A DNA stretch of 64,000 nucleotides from Neorhizobium galegae bv. orientalis str. HAMBI 540 (GTDB lineage: Bacteria > Pseudomonadota > Alphaproteobacteria > Rhizobiales > Rhizobiaceae): contig NZ_HG938353.1 of the NCBI RefSeq assembly GCF_000731315.1, positions 372,001 through 436,000 of the forward strand, read 5' to 3'. The position numbers were made by a program, and so were the translations under genes. Shown here piece by piece: positions 45,631 through 53,934 of the stretch (its first letter is position 1; each line of letters begins with the position of its first letter). The notes beneath the pieces were generated by a model. It was not told the DNA's origin. It did not search any database and was given only the letters and a program-made list of their open reading frames with translations.

Positions 45631-45740
45631 CATACGCCTCCTCTTCCCGTTTTGGCTGCGCCGACTGTACCGTTCGGTCAGTCAGCCGACCATCCCATCT
45701 TCCGGAGGAGGTGGGCGCAAAGGGATGAGGGGTGGACGGC

Positions 45741-46823
45741 TCAGCTACCCTTGACGCGCAACCCATTCCTGTCGAACAGGTGCAGCGGTGCGCCGGCGAC
45801 GGAGAAATAGGCTTCGTCGCCCGGCGAAATCGGCTTCTGGCCGGAAACTACCGCAAGCAGCTTTTCGCCGTTCAGATCCGCATGGATGACCGTCTCGGAG
45901 CCGAGCGCCTCGACGAGGCGCACTTTGACCGTGAGACTGCCGGGGTCGCCGGCGAGCGTGATGTGCTGCGGGCGGATGCCGATCGTCAGCTTGTCGCCGA
46001 CGGAAAGCGAATGGCCCGAGAACGGCACGAGGAGGCGGTGGCCGCCGGATGTCGTAAGCGTCGCGGTGCCGCTCTGCAGCTCGGTCACTTCGCCGGCCAG
46101 GAAATTCATGTGCGGCGCGCCGATGAAACCGGCGACGAAGCGGTTGGCGGGCGTGTTGTAGAGGTCGAGCGGCGTGCCGACCTGTTCGATCTTGCCGGCG
46201 CGCATGACGACGATGCGGTGGGCAAGGGTCATCGCCTCCACCTGGTCGTGGGTGACATAGATCATCGTCGAACCGAGGCGGGCGTGGAGGGCGGCGAGTT
46301 CGGCGCGGGTCGAGACGCGCAACTCGGCGTCGAGGTTCGACAGCGGCTCGTCGAGCAGGAAGGCGGTCGGGCGGCGCACGATGGCGCGGCCGATCGCGAC
46401 GCGCTGGCGCTGGCCGCCGGAAAGCTGGCCGGGCCGGCGTTCCAGATAGGGCTCGATCTCCAGCATGCGGGCGGCTTCGGTGATGCGCTCGGCCACTTCG
46501 GCCTTCGGCATGTTGGAATTTTCGAGGCCAAAGGCGAGGTTCTGGCGCACGCTCATATGCGGATAGAGCGCATAGGACTGGAAGACCATCGCAAGGCCGC
46601 GGTCGGCGGCCGACACTTCGTTGACGCGCTTGCCGTCGATCTCGATTTCGCCGCCGGTGACCTTTTCAAGCCCGGCGATGGTACGCAGCAAGGTCGACTT
46701 TCCGCAGCCGGACGGGCCGACGAAAACGATGAACTCGCCGTCCTTTATCTCGAGGTCGATATCCTTCAGGACGTCGACCGCGCCGAAGGACTTCTTGATT
46801 TTGGTGAGTGTGATCTCGCCCAT
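45741..46823 (-). CDS. Sugar ABC transporter ATP-binding protein, MalK/UgpC type
   Basis: The 360-residue ATPase has Walker A GPSGCGKST, Q-loop MVFQSYALYPHMSVRQNLAF, signature LSGGQRQRVAIGRAI, Walker B FLLDEPLSNLDAELR and the H-loop VTHDQVEAM. A C-terminal TOBE/OB regulatory domain follows (FIGAPHMNFLAGEV, GIRPQHITLA). It powers the importer formed with the two permeases upstream. The ATPase gene follows the second permease by nine bases. The substrate is probably an oligosaccharide from pectin, judged from the adjacent GH105 and kduI genes. Confidence 0.92.
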   Translation of the reverse strand: MGEITLTKIKKSFGAVDVLKDIDLEIKDGEFIVFVGPSGCGKSTLLRTIAGLEKVTGGEIEIDGKRVNEVSAADRGLAMVFQSYALYPHMSVRQNLAFGLENSNMPKAEVAERITEAARMLEIEPYLERRPGQLSGGQRQRVAIGRAIVRRPTAFLLDEPLSNLDAELRVSTRAELAALHARLGSTMIYVTHDQVEAMTLAHRIVVMRAGKIEQVGTPLDLYNTPANRFVAGFIGAPHMNFLAGEVTELQSGTATLTTSGGHRLLVPFSGHSLSVGDKLTIGIRPQHITLAGDPGSLTVKVRLVEALGSETVIHADLNGEKLLAVVSGQKPISPGDEAYFSVAGAPLHLFDRNGLRVKGS

Positions 46824-46832
46824 CGGGGATCC

Positions 46833-47885
46833 TTACTTCAGGCCGGTGCCGGCAATGCCGGTGGTGATGAAACGCTGCAGGAAGATGAAGACCAGCACGA
46901 CGGGGATCATGGTCACGACCGTCATCGCCAGGATGAAGTGCCACTGGACGTTCAGCTCGCCGGAATAGATGCTCAAGCCGACCTGCAGGGTATAGAGTTC
47001 GCGCCGCGACAGGACGATCAGCGGCCACAGGAAGTCGTTCCAGCGCCAGACGACCGAAAAGATCGCGAGCACCGCAAGCGCCGGTGCCGTCAGCGGCAGC
47101 ACGATGCGCCAGTAGATCTGCCATTCGGACGCCTTGTCCATGCGGGCCGCGTCGATCAGCTCGTCCGGGATGGTCAGCATGTACTGGCGCAGGATGAACA
47201 CGCCGGTCGGTGTCGCGACCGTCGGCAGGATCACGCCCCAGAGACTATTGAACAGCCCGAGTGACGAGATGATCGAATAGAGCGGCACCATGATCACCGA
47301 AAGCGGTACCATCAGCGTCGCAAGGATGATCAGCATCGCCAGGTTGCGGCCTTTGAACTCGTATTTCGACAGCGCGAAGGCGGCCATGGAATTGACGATC
47401 AGGGTGATCAGCGTCGCCGTCACCGTGACGAAGACCGAGTTCCACAGGTAGCGCAGGAAATCGAACTGGGTGAAGGGCGTCGTGTAGTTTTCCGTGGCGA
47501 ATGAGACCGAGCGGACCGGGGTGCGGTCGCCGATGTTGACGCGGACGATTTCTCCGGGCGCCTTCGGATCGACCATCTGGGCGACGAGGCCGATACGGCG
47601 CACTTCGGCCAGCACCTTGGTCGAACCGTCCGGCATCTTGGCGTCGAAGAGCTGCAGCGGCTTGTCGTAGCCCTGGACCGTCGCCTGGCTGGTGACATAG
47701 GGCAGGATCGACGGCGGGAATTCGGCAAGTGCTGCCGGCGTCTTGAACGACGAGAAGGTGAGCCACACGGCCGGGCCGAACATGATGATCAGCCCGCCGA
47801 TCAGCCAGACCCAGGTGACGATGTCCGTCCAGTGCCAGCTCTTGCCGCCGCGGCGGCGCAGAATGAAGCGAGAGGCTACACCCAT
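46833..47885 (-). CDS. Carbohydrate ABC transporter permease (MalG-like)
   Basis: The 350-residue protein has six membrane segments and the EAA loop DELIDAARMDKASEWQIYWR followed by IVLPLTAPALAVLAIF that docks on the ATPase. A periplasmic insertion of about 60 residues after the first membrane helix (PPSILPYVTSQATVQGYDKP...) is longer than usual. Its start overlaps the stop of the preceding permease by one base (TGATG). Confidence 0.9.
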   Translation of the reverse strand: MGVASRFILRRRGGKSWHWTDIVTWVWLIGGLIIMFGPAVWLTFSSFKTPAALAEFPPSILPYVTSQATVQGYDKPLQLFDAKMPDGSTKVLAEVRRIGLVAQMVDPKAPGEIVRVNIGDRTPVRSVSFATENYTTPFTQFDFLRYLWNSVFVTVTATLITLIVNSMAAFALSKYEFKGRNLAMLIILATLMVPLSVIMVPLYSIISSLGLFNSLWGVILPTVATPTGVFILRQYMLTIPDELIDAARMDKASEWQIYWRIVLPLTAPALAVLAIFSVVWRWNDFLWPLIVLSRRELYTLQVGLSIYSGELNVQWHFILAMTVVTMIPVVLVFIFLQRFITTGIAGTGLK

Positions 47886-48901
47886 CAGCGTTTCCCCTTC
47901 TTTTCGCCGCGCTGGCCTACGCCGAGCTGGATCAGTGTCAGGACGACGAGCACGAGGCCCATCAGGATCGAGGCGGCAGCGGCAAGGCCCGGATTGCGGA
48001 GCGCCGAGGCAAAGCCGGTCTCGTAGATATACTGGGTCAGATAGAGCGTGCTGGTGCCGGGACCGCCGCCGGTCAGGACGTAGACCTCGTCGAAGATCTG
48101 CACGGCCTTGATCAGCGCCAGGACGACGACGACCAGAAGGTTCGGGGCGAGAAGCGGCAGCGTGATGCGCCGGAAGACGCGCGCCGGCTTGGTGCCGTCC
48201 ATTTCGGCGGCTTCATAGAGATCCTTTGGGATCGCCTGCAGACCGGCGAGCAGGATCAGCGTGTAGAGGCCCATATGCGCCCAGATCGATACGCCGATCG
48301 TGGCGATGAAGGTCCAGTTGCGGTCGGTGAGCCAGGTATAGGGCTCGATGCCGAACTGGTAGAGGCCGAAATTCAAGAGGCCCTGGCGCTGCAGGATCCA
48401 CTTCCAGATCAGCCCGACGACGACGGGCGACAGGAGGACCGGGAAGAAGAACACGGCGCGCCAGAAGGAGCGGGCGGCGAGATCGCGGTTGAGGATCAGT
48501 GCGGTGATCAGCGACACGCAGATCATCAGCGCCACCTGCAGGATGACGAACCAGAACGTGTTGCCGACGGCGGCCCAGAAGGCATCCTCCTGGCAGGACA
48601 TCGGGTCGAGGTAGTTCGTGCAGGTGAAGAGGCGCTGATACTGGTCGGCGCCGACGAAATTGCGCTCGGAAAGGAAGAAGGCAGTGCCGCCGGTCATCGA
48701 GTAGACGAAGTTGATGACGAGGGGCAGGAGCACGAAAATGCCGAAGATCAGCATGTTCGGGGCGAGGAAAACGGTTGCCATGCCGCCGATGCCGGTCGCT
48801 TTCTGGACGGCGCGCAGCGGTATGTCGATGATGCGCATCAAGAGATGCACGGGCGCCATGAGGAGGCTGCCGAGGCGGTCTGTAAGGGACATCGTGCTCA
48901 T
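47885..48901 (-). CDS. Carbohydrate ABC transporter permease (MalF-like)
   Basis: The 338-residue protein has six or more membrane segments and the EAA loop PKDLYEAAEMDGTKPARVFR followed by ITLPLLAPNLLVVVVLALI. A substrate-side loop with ERNFVGADQYQRLFTCTNYL precedes the core. It is the first of the two permeases and is coupled to the second. The gap before it holds a RIME-like repeat, separating it from the binding-protein gene upstream. Confidence 0.92.
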   Translation of the reverse strand: MSTMSLTDRLGSLLMAPVHLLMRIIDIPLRAVQKATGIGGMATVFLAPNMLIFGIFVLLPLVINFVYSMTGGTAFFLSERNFVGADQYQRLFTCTNYLDPMSCQEDAFWAAVGNTFWFVILQVALMICVSLITALILNRDLAARSFWRAVFFFPVLLSPVVVGLIWKWILQRQGLLNFGLYQFGIEPYTWLTDRNWTFIATIGVSIWAHMGLYTLILLAGLQAIPKDLYEAAEMDGTKPARVFRRITLPLLAPNLLVVVVLALIKAVQIFDEVYVLTGGGPGTSTLYLTQYIYETGFASALRNPGLAAAASILMGLVLVVLTLIQLGVGQRGEKKGKR

Positions 48902-48987
48902 TTCAATGACTTCCTCCCCTTGGCCTGGTTCTGTTCGTTCGGCTGTATCGATTCAATGCATATGGAAAAAAGGCGTTGCGGCTGGCC

Positions 48988-49128
48988 GATCTCCCCCCTT
49001 GAGGGGGAGATGCCCGGCAGGGCAGAGGGGGGTGTCGCATAGGCACCTCATAGATCCTCGCACCCGCTGCACCGCTGCCACCCCCCTCTGTCACCTTCGA
49101 TGACATCTCCCCCTCAAGGGGGGAGATC
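48988..49128. repeat. RIME-like palindromic intergenic element
   Basis: Two 25-bp arms (48988-49012 and 49104-49128) are perfect inverted copies, and each arm is itself nearly palindromic (GATCTCCCCCCTTGAGGGGG and onward). Inner AGAGGGGGGTG and its complement CACCCCCCTCT add further pairing. This is the composition and size of Rhizobium-specific intergenic mosaic elements. It sits between the binding-protein and permease genes of one operon. Confidence 0.85.
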
Positions 49129-49169
49129 AGAGGGAGTTTGCCGCGCCGCCTCGTATCCTCATGCCGAAT

Positions 49170-49194
49170 TTCTCTCCCCGGTGCGGGGAGAGAA
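49170..49194 (-). terminator. Hairpin after the binding-protein gene
   Basis: TTCTCTCCCCG (49170-49180) pairs with CGGGGAGAGAA (49184-49194) across GTG, 44 bases past the binding-protein stop on the minus strand. No strong T-run follows. It may stabilise or attenuate the transcript between binding protein and permeases. Confidence 0.6.
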
Positions 49195-49237
49195 GAATGT
49201 CCCGCCCGACGGGCGGAGCAATTTCGCCAATTGGGCA

Positions 49238-50506
49238 TCAAAGGCCGCTGTCCTTGACCTTCTGGGCGATATCGGCGTCGATGCGCGTAAAGGCGTCGTC
49301 GAGCTTCAGTTCGCCGGCAAGGGTCTGACCGACGCGGGTGACGATCGCGGCATAGACCGTGTCGGACCAGCGCCAGCCGGGCAGCTTCAGGGCGGTGTCG
49401 GACGTGGTCTTGGATGCCTCGACATATTTGGTCAGGGCAGCCTTGGCGAAGGCGTTGTCGGTCTTGAAGTCGAGGCCACCCTTGTCGACGACGCCCTTGT
49501 GACCGGGCAGGAACAGGGTGCGCTCGGAGAATTCCTTGACGATCTTCTCCTGGGCGAACCAGTCCATGACGGCTGCGACGTCCTTCGGGTTCTTCGTGTA
49601 TTTCACAGCGACGAGTGCCGCGCCGCCGGGCATGCCGGTGCAGGCTGCCGGGCCGCAGGGGCTGCCGGTGGCGACCCAGTCGAAGCTGTTGCCGATCTTG
49701 GTGGCGAGGTTGGCCACCTGCCAGGAACCGGAATAATAGAAGGCGAGCTGGCCGTTGATGAAGTCTTCGGCCGCGGCGCGGTAGGTCGAGCCGCCAGCGG
49801 AGACCCAGACGTCCTTGGCAAAGGAGCCTTCGCCGACCCAACCGACGAATTTGGTCAGGAAATCCTTGGCGCCCTTGTCGAGCGGGGCCGGCTTGCCGTC
49901 CGGGCCGACATAGTTGGCGCCGTAGGACAGCAGCGGAGCGGTGAGGCGGTGGCCGGAGCGGTCGATCGCCATGGCGAACGGAAGCTTCTGGCTATCCTTG
50001 ACCTTCTTGGACGCTGCGGCCCATTCTTCCCAGGTGGCCTTCGGGCCCGGCATCGGAACGCCGGCCTGATCGAACAGGGTCTTGTTGGCAAAACCGCCGG
50101 TCAGGGTGATCTGCGTCATGAAGCCGGAGATCTGCTTGGAACCGTCCGGACGCATCCAGTCGGCCTGGGCGCCGAAATTATCGTCCCAGTACTTGGCGTC
50201 CTTGACCAGCGGGCGCAGGTCGAGCCAATGCTTGGAAAGGTCCTTGATCGCCGTGACGCGGGCGATATCCGGGCCGTTGCCGGCTTCGAGCTGCACCGGC
50301 AGTTGATCCTTGATGACGCTGTAGGCAACGTTGTCGAGGATGACGTTGATGCCTGGGTTTTCCTTCATGAAACGGCCGACGAGGTCCTTCATGACGTCGC
50401 CTTCGACGCCGTCCGAATACCACATGATCCGCACGTCGCCGGCATGTGCTGCCGTCGACATGAGAAGGGCGAGCGCTGCGCCCGCCAGAAGCGATTTGGT
50501 TTTCAT
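49238..50506 (-). CDS. Extracellular sugar-binding protein of an ABC importer
   Basis: The 422-residue protein has a signal peptide (LLAGAALALLMSTAAHA before GDVRIMWYSDG) and the fold of cluster B (family 1) sugar-binding proteins, with DLVGRFMKENPGINVILDNV, AGNGPDIARVTAIKDL and FINGQLAFYYSGSWQVANL. It captures the sugar in the periplasm and delivers it to the permeases. The ATG at 50506 is favoured because GAGGAGG is too close to an ATG at 50512. A Cys pair (SPCGPAACTGMPGG) is unusual and could be bridged. Confidence 0.92.
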   Translation of the reverse strand: MKTKSLLAGAALALLMSTAAHAGDVRIMWYSDGVEGDVMKDLVGRFMKENPGINVILDNVAYSVIKDQLPVQLEAGNGPDIARVTAIKDLSKHWLDLRPLVKDAKYWDDNFGAQADWMRPDGSKQISGFMTQITLTGGFANKTLFDQAGVPMPGPKATWEEWAAASKKVKDSQKLPFAMAIDRSGHRLTAPLLSYGANYVGPDGKPAPLDKGAKDFLTKFVGWVGEGSFAKDVWVSAGGSTYRAAAEDFINGQLAFYYSGSWQVANLATKIGNSFDWVATGSPCGPAACTGMPGGAALVAVKYTKNPKDVAAVMDWFAQEKIVKEFSERTLFLPGHKGVVDKGGLDFKTDNAFAKAALTKYVEASKTTSDTALKLPGWRWSDTVYAAIVTRVGQTLAGELKLDDAFTRIDADIAQKVKDSGL

Positions 50507-50526
50507 GCTCATTTCCTCCTCTGAAT

Positions 50527-50580
50527 GGACGGGGCCTCCTCCCGTCCGGTTTCCTTAAGGCGCACATCTGTGCGCCTTAA
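50527..50580 (-). promoter_or_regulatory. Two strong hairpins between the unknown enzyme and binding-protein genes
   Basis: TTAAGGCGCACA (50555-50566) and TGTGCGCCTTAA (50569-50580) are perfect arms separated by two bases; downstream on the minus strand GGACGGG/CCCGTCC (50527-50533, 50541-50547) forms a second hairpin just before the binding protein's ribosome site. They could terminate or attenuate most transcription, stabilise mRNA, or be an operator. Confidence 0.65.
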
Positions 50581-50599
50581 CCTGAAAATCCTTTTTATA

Positions 50600-53086
50600 T
50601 CATGCGGGGCTCAGCATCGTCGCTTCGCCCTTTACGGTGTAATCCGCCCGCGCGATCACGCGGCCTTCGGCCTCCACGGAGCCGTCCTTCCTGAAGCGGA
50701 CGGTACCATATTCCGGGTCCTCGACAACGACGGTGCCGTCGGACGCCTGCCGCGCGGCGAGCGCGCTGAAGCGGTATTCGACGGCGGTGAGATTGTTCGC
50801 CTCGCAGACGCGGACGATCCAGCGGGTCTTCTGGCCGTACTGGCGCAGTTCCGCGCCGGCCGACGGCCCTTCGGTCACGGCCTCCAACTTCGACGGGCTG
50901 ATCAGCAAAACGGCGCCCTTGCCGGAGCGGGCCAGTGCCATGCCGCCGGAAATGCTGGTTTCGTCGAACTCCGCCTTCGGGAACCAGGCGTGGGTGAAAT
51001 CGGGCTGTTCCTCGTAGGTGGTGAATTCGAGGATCGCCAGGCCGCGATATTGCTGGGCACGGGGAATGGTGCCGCAGCCGCCCCAATAGGACGGGCGACC
51101 GTAGCCGAACTGGATGGTTTCGCCCGGATGGTTGATCCAGATCGCAGCTTCCGGCTTGTCGCCGAGACGCAGGTGCAGGATGGTTTCCTGGTAACCCCAT
51201 TCGTCCCAGCGGTAATGCACTGTCGAACCCATGGCGAAATGCTCGCCCTTGTAGTGATAGAGCGCCGCAAACGAGTTTTCGCCCTGGGCGAAACGCCATT
51301 CCTGGTGCTGGCTGCCGCGGTGATCGGCGATCGCGGCAAATTCGGCGGGGATTTCGAGACCGTGGTCGCGCAGGCAAACGGCCATCTGCGGCAGGCAGTG
51401 GACGCGGCGGCCGTACCAGCCCTTGCCCCAGAGCAGACGGGCGACGCCGGAGAGTTCCAGCGAGCGGCCGGCGCAGAGCGTGTGCTCGTAGGAGCGGCCT
51501 TGCGCCGCGGTGACCATGCCGTGATGAGCGGAGCGGGCGATGATTTCGCAGAGCCGCACGATGCCGGCCTTGGCGCGGTCGGCGATATCCTTGTCGGGCG
51601 ACAAGGCGGCCAGCGCGGTCAGGCCCTTGAGGTCGATCGGGAAGTAGGGGGCCGAGTTGAATTCGGCCATTTCCCAATGTTCGAAATGGTCGAGCCAGGC
51701 GCGGACACGGGCGGCACCGACCTTCGCCTGCTCCGAACCTTTGCGGCCGGAGCGGGCGAAGGTGGCGTCTGGGAGGAGACTGCCGCCGAGATAGGCTGAA
51801 GTGTGGAAGAGGAGCGCGTGGTTTTCGGAGAAATACCACTGCACGTCGTTGCCCGGCTCATCCATCCAGTAACGGTAGTTGAGGATGGCGCCGTCGATGC
51901 GCGCGCGGGTCTTTTCCTTGATGTCCTTGCCCCAGACGGTGCGCGACCAGATGAGCGGCACCAGAGAGAAGTCTGCGCAGTCGTGGCAGTCTTCGATCGA
52001 GGGTAGGATCTCCTCGATCATCGCGTCCGTATCGGGCCCGGAACGGCCGCTCGCGAGACGGGCGAAGGCACGCACCGTATCGCGTTCGGAGTTCTCCGAA
52101 ATCTGCGTCAGGGTCTCGGCGATACGATCGCTGAGCGATGCAGGAGCCTGCCCCTGGCTTTCGGCATGGCAGATCTCGATGCCGAGCGAACGGGAGACGA
52201 CGAAGCCATCGGCATTGAGGGTGATACGGAAATGGCGGAAATCGGCGGGCGCCTTTTCCGACGGACCGACATTGAGGCTGGTGGCGCCGGCGGGCAGGGT
52301 GAAGTCGAAATCGAAACGCTCGCGCGACATGAAGTCGCCTTCGACCGCGACATTGACCTTCACCTCGACCGGCAGAGGCTCGGAGAGAAGCAGGGTGATA
52401 TCGCCGCCGAAATAATGCTGGCGGTCGAAATACATGGTGTCGAGGGCCTGTTCGAGGCTTGCGGCGACGGCGCTTGCGACCGGGACGGGCAGGGCGACGC
52501 TGGCACTCGGGCCGGAGATGTAGTCGAACTGGTAGAAATAACGGGCGTCACGTTCGGCGAGGTCGTCGAAGAACAGCGTGATCTCGTTGAGACCGGCGAC
52601 CAGCGGCAGCTCGAATTCCTGCTTGGCTTCGAGATTGCGGCTATAGGGCGCCATCCAGCCGGCTTCGGTGCCGTTGACCCAGATGACGGCGCCGCCGCAG
52701 GTGCCGAGGCGGATCTTTGCCGTGCCGGCGGTTTCCGCGTCGATATAGGTGCGGGTCCAGCTGGCGAGCCGGGTCGGGCGGAACCAGAAGCCGGAGAGAT
52801 CGAGCCGCGGTGAACCGAAAGGCAGCCACCAACGGGTGGCATCGAAGGCGCCGCGGACATCCGGGCGTTTGCCGCGATAGGTTTCGGCAAAAATGGTGCG
52901 GCAGGGATATTCGTGCGGAATGAAGTTCTTGACCTTGGTCAGGAAGAAGAACGGGTCCATCTCGCCCTTCATCGGGGCGTCGGGCACGTCGAACCGTTCC
53001 TCGGTGATGCGGCCGAGCTGCCAGTACCGGACGGCTTCGCCCGGCTTCAAGGTTTTCCGCATCCAGTTTGCTTCGGGGTTCATCAT
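50600..53086 (-). CDS. Large protein of unknown family in a uronate catabolism operon
   Basis: The 828-residue protein has no signal peptide and should be cytoplasmic. An N-terminal beta region contains IRLGTCGGAVIWVNGTEAGW, like the jelly-roll modules of GH2 and related enzymes. A central helical region (about 340-620) with YWMDEPGNDVQWYFSENHAL and WEMAEFNSAPYFPIDLKGLT suggests an (alpha/alpha) toroid. The C-terminal ~200 residues appear beta-rich. This three-part plan is seen in several polysaccharide lyases and glycoside hydrolases, but I recognise no specific family. Its gene follows kduI by 11 bases in the GH105-kduI operon, so it probably acts on the same imported oligosaccharide. An ATG at 53083 is an equally good start. 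Confidence 0.8.
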   Translation of the reverse strand: MMNPEANWMRKTLKPGEAVRYWQLGRITEERFDVPDAPMKGEMDPFFFLTKVKNFIPHEYPCRTIFAETYRGKRPDVRGAFDATRWWLPFGSPRLDLSGFWFRPTRLASWTRTYIDAETAGTAKIRLGTCGGAVIWVNGTEAGWMAPYSRNLEAKQEFELPLVAGLNEITLFFDDLAERDARYFYQFDYISGPSASVALPVPVASAVAASLEQALDTMYFDRQHYFGGDITLLLSEPLPVEVKVNVAVEGDFMSRERFDFDFTLPAGATSLNVGPSEKAPADFRHFRITLNADGFVVSRSLGIEICHAESQGQAPASLSDRIAETLTQISENSERDTVRAFARLASGRSGPDTDAMIEEILPSIEDCHDCADFSLVPLIWSRTVWGKDIKEKTRARIDGAILNYRYWMDEPGNDVQWYFSENHALLFHTSAYLGGSLLPDATFARSGRKGSEQAKVGAARVRAWLDHFEHWEMAEFNSAPYFPIDLKGLTALAALSPDKDIADRAKAGIVRLCEIIARSAHHGMVTAAQGRSYEHTLCAGRSLELSGVARLLWGKGWYGRRVHCLPQMAVCLRDHGLEIPAEFAAIADHRGSQHQEWRFAQGENSFAALYHYKGEHFAMGSTVHYRWDEWGYQETILHLRLGDKPEAAIWINHPGETIQFGYGRPSYWGGCGTIPRAQQYRGLAILEFTTYEEQPDFTHAWFPKAEFDETSISGGMALARSGKGAVLLISPSKLEAVTEGPSAGAELRQYGQKTRWIVRVCEANNLTAVEYRFSALAARQASDGTVVVEDPEYGTVRFRKDGSVEAEGRVIARADYTVKGEATMLSPA

Positions 53087-53097
53087 CGGTTCCGCAC

Positions 53098-53934
53098 TTA
53101 TCTAAGTTCGCTGAGAGCCACGGGGGCCACGTCGTTATATTCCTGGTTCTCGCCGGTCATGCCCCAGACGAAGGCATAAGGCCCGGTGCCGGCGCCCATA
53201 TGGATCGACCAGGCGGGCGAGAGAACCGCGTCGAGGTTCTTGACCACGAGATGGCGCGTCTCTTCCGGGCGGCCCATCAGGTGGATGACCCGTTCCTCTT
53301 CGGGCAGGTCGAAATAGCAATAGGCTTCCATCCGGCGCTCGTGCAGATGCGGCGGCATGGTGTTCCAGACGCTCCCTTCGGCCAAATCGGTAATGCCCAG
53401 CAAAAGCAGGCAGGACGGCGTGACTTCCGGATGGATGTACATGCGGAGGTTCCGCAGATTGGCGCGTTTGGGATCGCCAAACGTCAGCATCTTCGATTCC
53501 GCCCGCTTGATGAGGCGGTGCGGGATATCGGCGCCGGCGGGAACGGAGTTCATGTAGAACCGGGCCGGTTTGTCGGCCGAGGCACTGGCGACCGAGATCT
53601 CCTGCGCGCCGCGGCCGACATAAAGCACGTCGCGGTTTTCCAGGGTGAAACTCTTGCCGTCGACCGAGACGACGCCGGTGCCGCCGAGATTGGCGATGCC
53701 CATTTCACGGGCCGACAGCAGGAAGGGCGTGCCGATCTCTTCGCCCGAACCGAAGCTCAGAGTGGACGATGTCGGAACCGCGCCGCCCAGGATCAGCCGG
53801 TCGACATGGGTATAGGTGAAGCTGACCTTGTTCGCCTGGAACAGGTCTTCCATCAGGAACTCGGCGCGCAGGCGCGCGGTGTCGTAGGTCTTGATGTCGT
53901 TGGGGCCGGCCCCGTAGAGAACCTTCATCGTCAT
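53098..53934 (-). CDS. kduI: 5-keto-4-deoxyuronate isomerase KduI
   Basis: KduI converts 5-keto-4-deoxyuronate (4-deoxy-L-threo-5-hexosulose uronate) to 2,5-diketo-3-deoxygluconate in pectin breakdown. The 278-residue length equals the well-known enzyme. Metal-binding residues lie in NTMPPHLHERRMEAYCYFDL (two His and a Glu) with a later His (SPAWSIHMGAGTGPYAFVWG). The N-terminal part RLRAEFLMEDLFQANKVSFT and YTHVDRLILGGAVP is typical. It overlaps the GH105 gene by four bases. No kduD, kdgK or kdgA is in view. Confidence 0.96.
   Translation of the reverse strand: MTMKVLYGAGPNDIKTYDTARLRAEFLMEDLFQANKVSFTYTHVDRLILGGAVPTSSTLSFGSGEEIGTPFLLSAREMGIANLGGTGVVSVDGKSFTLENRDVLYVGRGAQEISVASASADKPARFYMNSVPAGADIPHRLIKRAESKMLTFGDPKRANLRNLRMYIHPEVTPSCLLLLGITDLAEGSVWNTMPPHLHERRMEAYCYFDLPEEERVIHLMGRPEETRHLVVKNLDAVLSPAWSIHMGAGTGPYAFVWGMTGENQEYNDVAPVALSELR

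Noticed and set aside
45732..47264. Open frame of 510 codons on the plus strand
   Set aside because: It is antisense to the ABC ATPase and permease genes, which have full family motifs on the other strand.
49100..50524. Open frame of 474 codons on the plus strand
   Set aside because: Antisense shadow of the sugar-binding protein gene, and it runs through the RIME-like repeat.
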